Position numbers and translations under genes: made by a program. The notes beneath the pieces are model-generated. The model searched no databases and was not told the origin of the DNA. It saw nothing but the letters and a program-made list of their open reading frames with translations. Shown here piece by piece: positions 62,660-64,000 of a stretch of DNA of 64,000 bases. The first letter of the stretch is position 1, and the number at the start of each line of letters is the position of its first letter. The DNA comes from Cristatella mucedo (lineage: Eukaryota > Bryozoa > Phylactolaemata > Cristatellidae): contig WPIO01000009.1 in assembly GCA_009760855.2 (NCBI GenBank), positions 6,273,501 to 6,337,500 of the forward strand. The letters run 5' to 3'.

Positions 62660-63760
62660 CCCATGAAAAGAAAATGAGAGACATGATGGTGGAGCTGCTG
62701 CACCACCGGACCGAAACCCTCACTTCGTTACAGGATACACTCTACAATGGGTTGCACCCAAGCTACAAATCCTAATGTTCGCAAAGTAATCGTTCACATT
62801 AGCCACCAGACATGCATCAGGCATACAATCAATCAACACTGGCCGAGTGCCTGTCTTCAGTAAAATTCCACTTCCAGCCATGATGCTGTTTAGCTGCCCT
62901 ACACCCTCTATGCAGAATGCTTGCCACACAGATTTTGTCAGCTACAACACTCAACTTGAGCAAATAACTTGTCCTAATGAGCAGCAGCAAAGCTATAGCT
63001 GCATAGCATAAACGGGTTAACGACCACGGGAGGGTCAGACAACTAGCAAAGAAATGAACAGCTGAAGGCATAAGTGCACACGCATGCACACATTCACGCA
63101 TGCGTACGAGCACACACACAGCCACTTATACAATAAGCCGTTTGTACCAAGACTCCTAGAATAGGGCCCTGTATTTCCCACGAATCAACAAAGAAATAGG
63201 GACACTTCACAATCCTTGCAGCCCAGTTCATCTGATATAGCAGTGCCAATATATTACACAGCATGAGCAAAGAAAAAAGAATGGTGGTACAGCTGTCCCA
63301 ACCTTTGAAAATGAGGCGGAGGTTAATTATAGACTCCGAAGACACGATATGCACTCACCGAAACACTGGAAACCTGCTCTCCAGCACATCTACCGTGGGT
63401 AATCAAAGTCTGAGAATAAGTGAGCAAGTTGCACAACATGGGCATACCGGATTGACGAGTGAGCCAGGCGTCTCTGTTTAACCGTCGGCTGGCTTCTTCG
63501 GCCTGACGACTACGGTTCGTGGCAATGCCTTACATAATCCCAGAGCCTCTATGCTCTGAGGGTGAGCCCACGGCAAACATGCTTCAAAACGGTGGAAAAG
63601 TTGTAATAATAGAATCACACTGTCGCGGGCAAACCTCACACCATCCGAAACGGAGCATGCCTTCCCATAAGTTCCTTTGGCGCTCGTAATCGCAAGAATA
63701 CTTCAAGCAGTTTTGTATTCAACCCCAAGTATCAAGAAGCGTGCACGCTATTGCTGCTGC
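62660..63760. other. No recognised feature
   Basis: Mixed-composition DNA with no protein homology I can name and no family repeat. A short CA/GCAC-rich patch is at 63,080-63,120. Confidence 0.5.
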
Positions 63761-63764
63761 TTCT

Positions 63765-64000
63765 GATAATAAAAAATAAATAAATAGTAATACATTTGAA
63801 TTGCGCCTTCAGAGAACGTAATCCCTTTCTAGGCACTTTACAATGCTGTAAAGAAAGCGTGATTGAATGGTTAGTAGTTGCATGCGCAATCTGTCTAACA
63901 AAATGAATAACATGGTTAGAGGTGACATGCACAGGGTCAGCATGCAAATACGGTTCGTGGCAGCATCCTGCCCAGTGTCAGCACACAAAGAAAAAATCAA
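63765..64000 (-). mobile_element. LINE 3' UTR and tail, runs off the window end
   Basis: (AAT)-rich run, then TTCAGAGAACGTAATCCCTT and TCTAGGCACTTTACAATGCT, followed by the UTR block GAACATGGTTAGAGGTGACA-type sequence seen also at 19,380. Minus orientation; continues beyond base 64,000. Confidence 0.7.

Overview
This is animal nuclear DNA. Its protein-coding genes are cut into short exons by long GT-AG introns, and the spaces between are filled with non-LTR retrotransposons (LINEs), tRNA-derived SINEs, DNA-transposon relics and very long (CA)n, (GA)n and (CT)n microsatellites. The three recognisable genes are conserved across Metazoa. The repeat content suggests an invertebrate, perhaps a protostome, but nothing here fixes the phylum. 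Most long open frames in the window are shadows of microsatellites, GC-rich islands or repeats.

Region 1 (1-21,212, minus strand): most of an atypical protein kinase C gene (aPKC, PRKCI/PRKCZ type). Going down the coordinates it encodes the PB1 domain (two exons), the pseudosubstrate and C1 zinc finger (two exons), a poorly conserved linker, and the kinase N-lobe up to the start of the catalytic loop (three exons). The kinase C-lobe lies beyond base 1, and the first PB1 exon lies upstream and was not found. The introns hold a Tc1-type relic, several SINEs, LINE scraps and microsatellites.

Region 2 (21,213-32,463): no host gene recognised. It holds LINE fragments, an 852-bp TA-flanked inverted-repeat element with two mirror-image SINE copies, a Tc1-type transposase relic, a LINE 3' end, and a 1.93-kb hAT element with terminal inverted repeats and 8-bp target duplications.

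Region 3 (32,464-39,415, plus strand): a complete F-actin capping protein beta gene (CAPZB). It has seven coding exons and 273 codons, and the first coding exon carries only the ATG.

Region 4 (39,416-50,001): no host gene recognised. It holds SINEs, LINE fragments, one relic of an uncharacterised multicopy protein family, a 668-bp CT-rich tract and a microsatellite inside a hairpin.

Region 5 (50,002-58,106, minus strand): seven 3' coding exons of a TMEM39A/B orthologue, a multi-pass ER membrane protein. Only the N-terminal exon(s) are missing.

Region 6 (58,107-64,000): a (CA)n tract, a nearly full-length but decayed LINE (about 59,930-62,655) with endonuclease and reverse-transcriptase remains and a nested copy of its own 3' tail, then a minus-strand LINE 3' end.

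aPKC, CAPZB and TMEM39 have related but separate cell-biological roles (polarity kinase, actin barbed-end capping, ER export and lipid control). Nothing suggests they form a unit. I found no convincing new biological system. The most informative observations are the exon structures, the LINE/SINE partnership through a shared 3' tail, and the palindromic composite element at 24,901-25,752.
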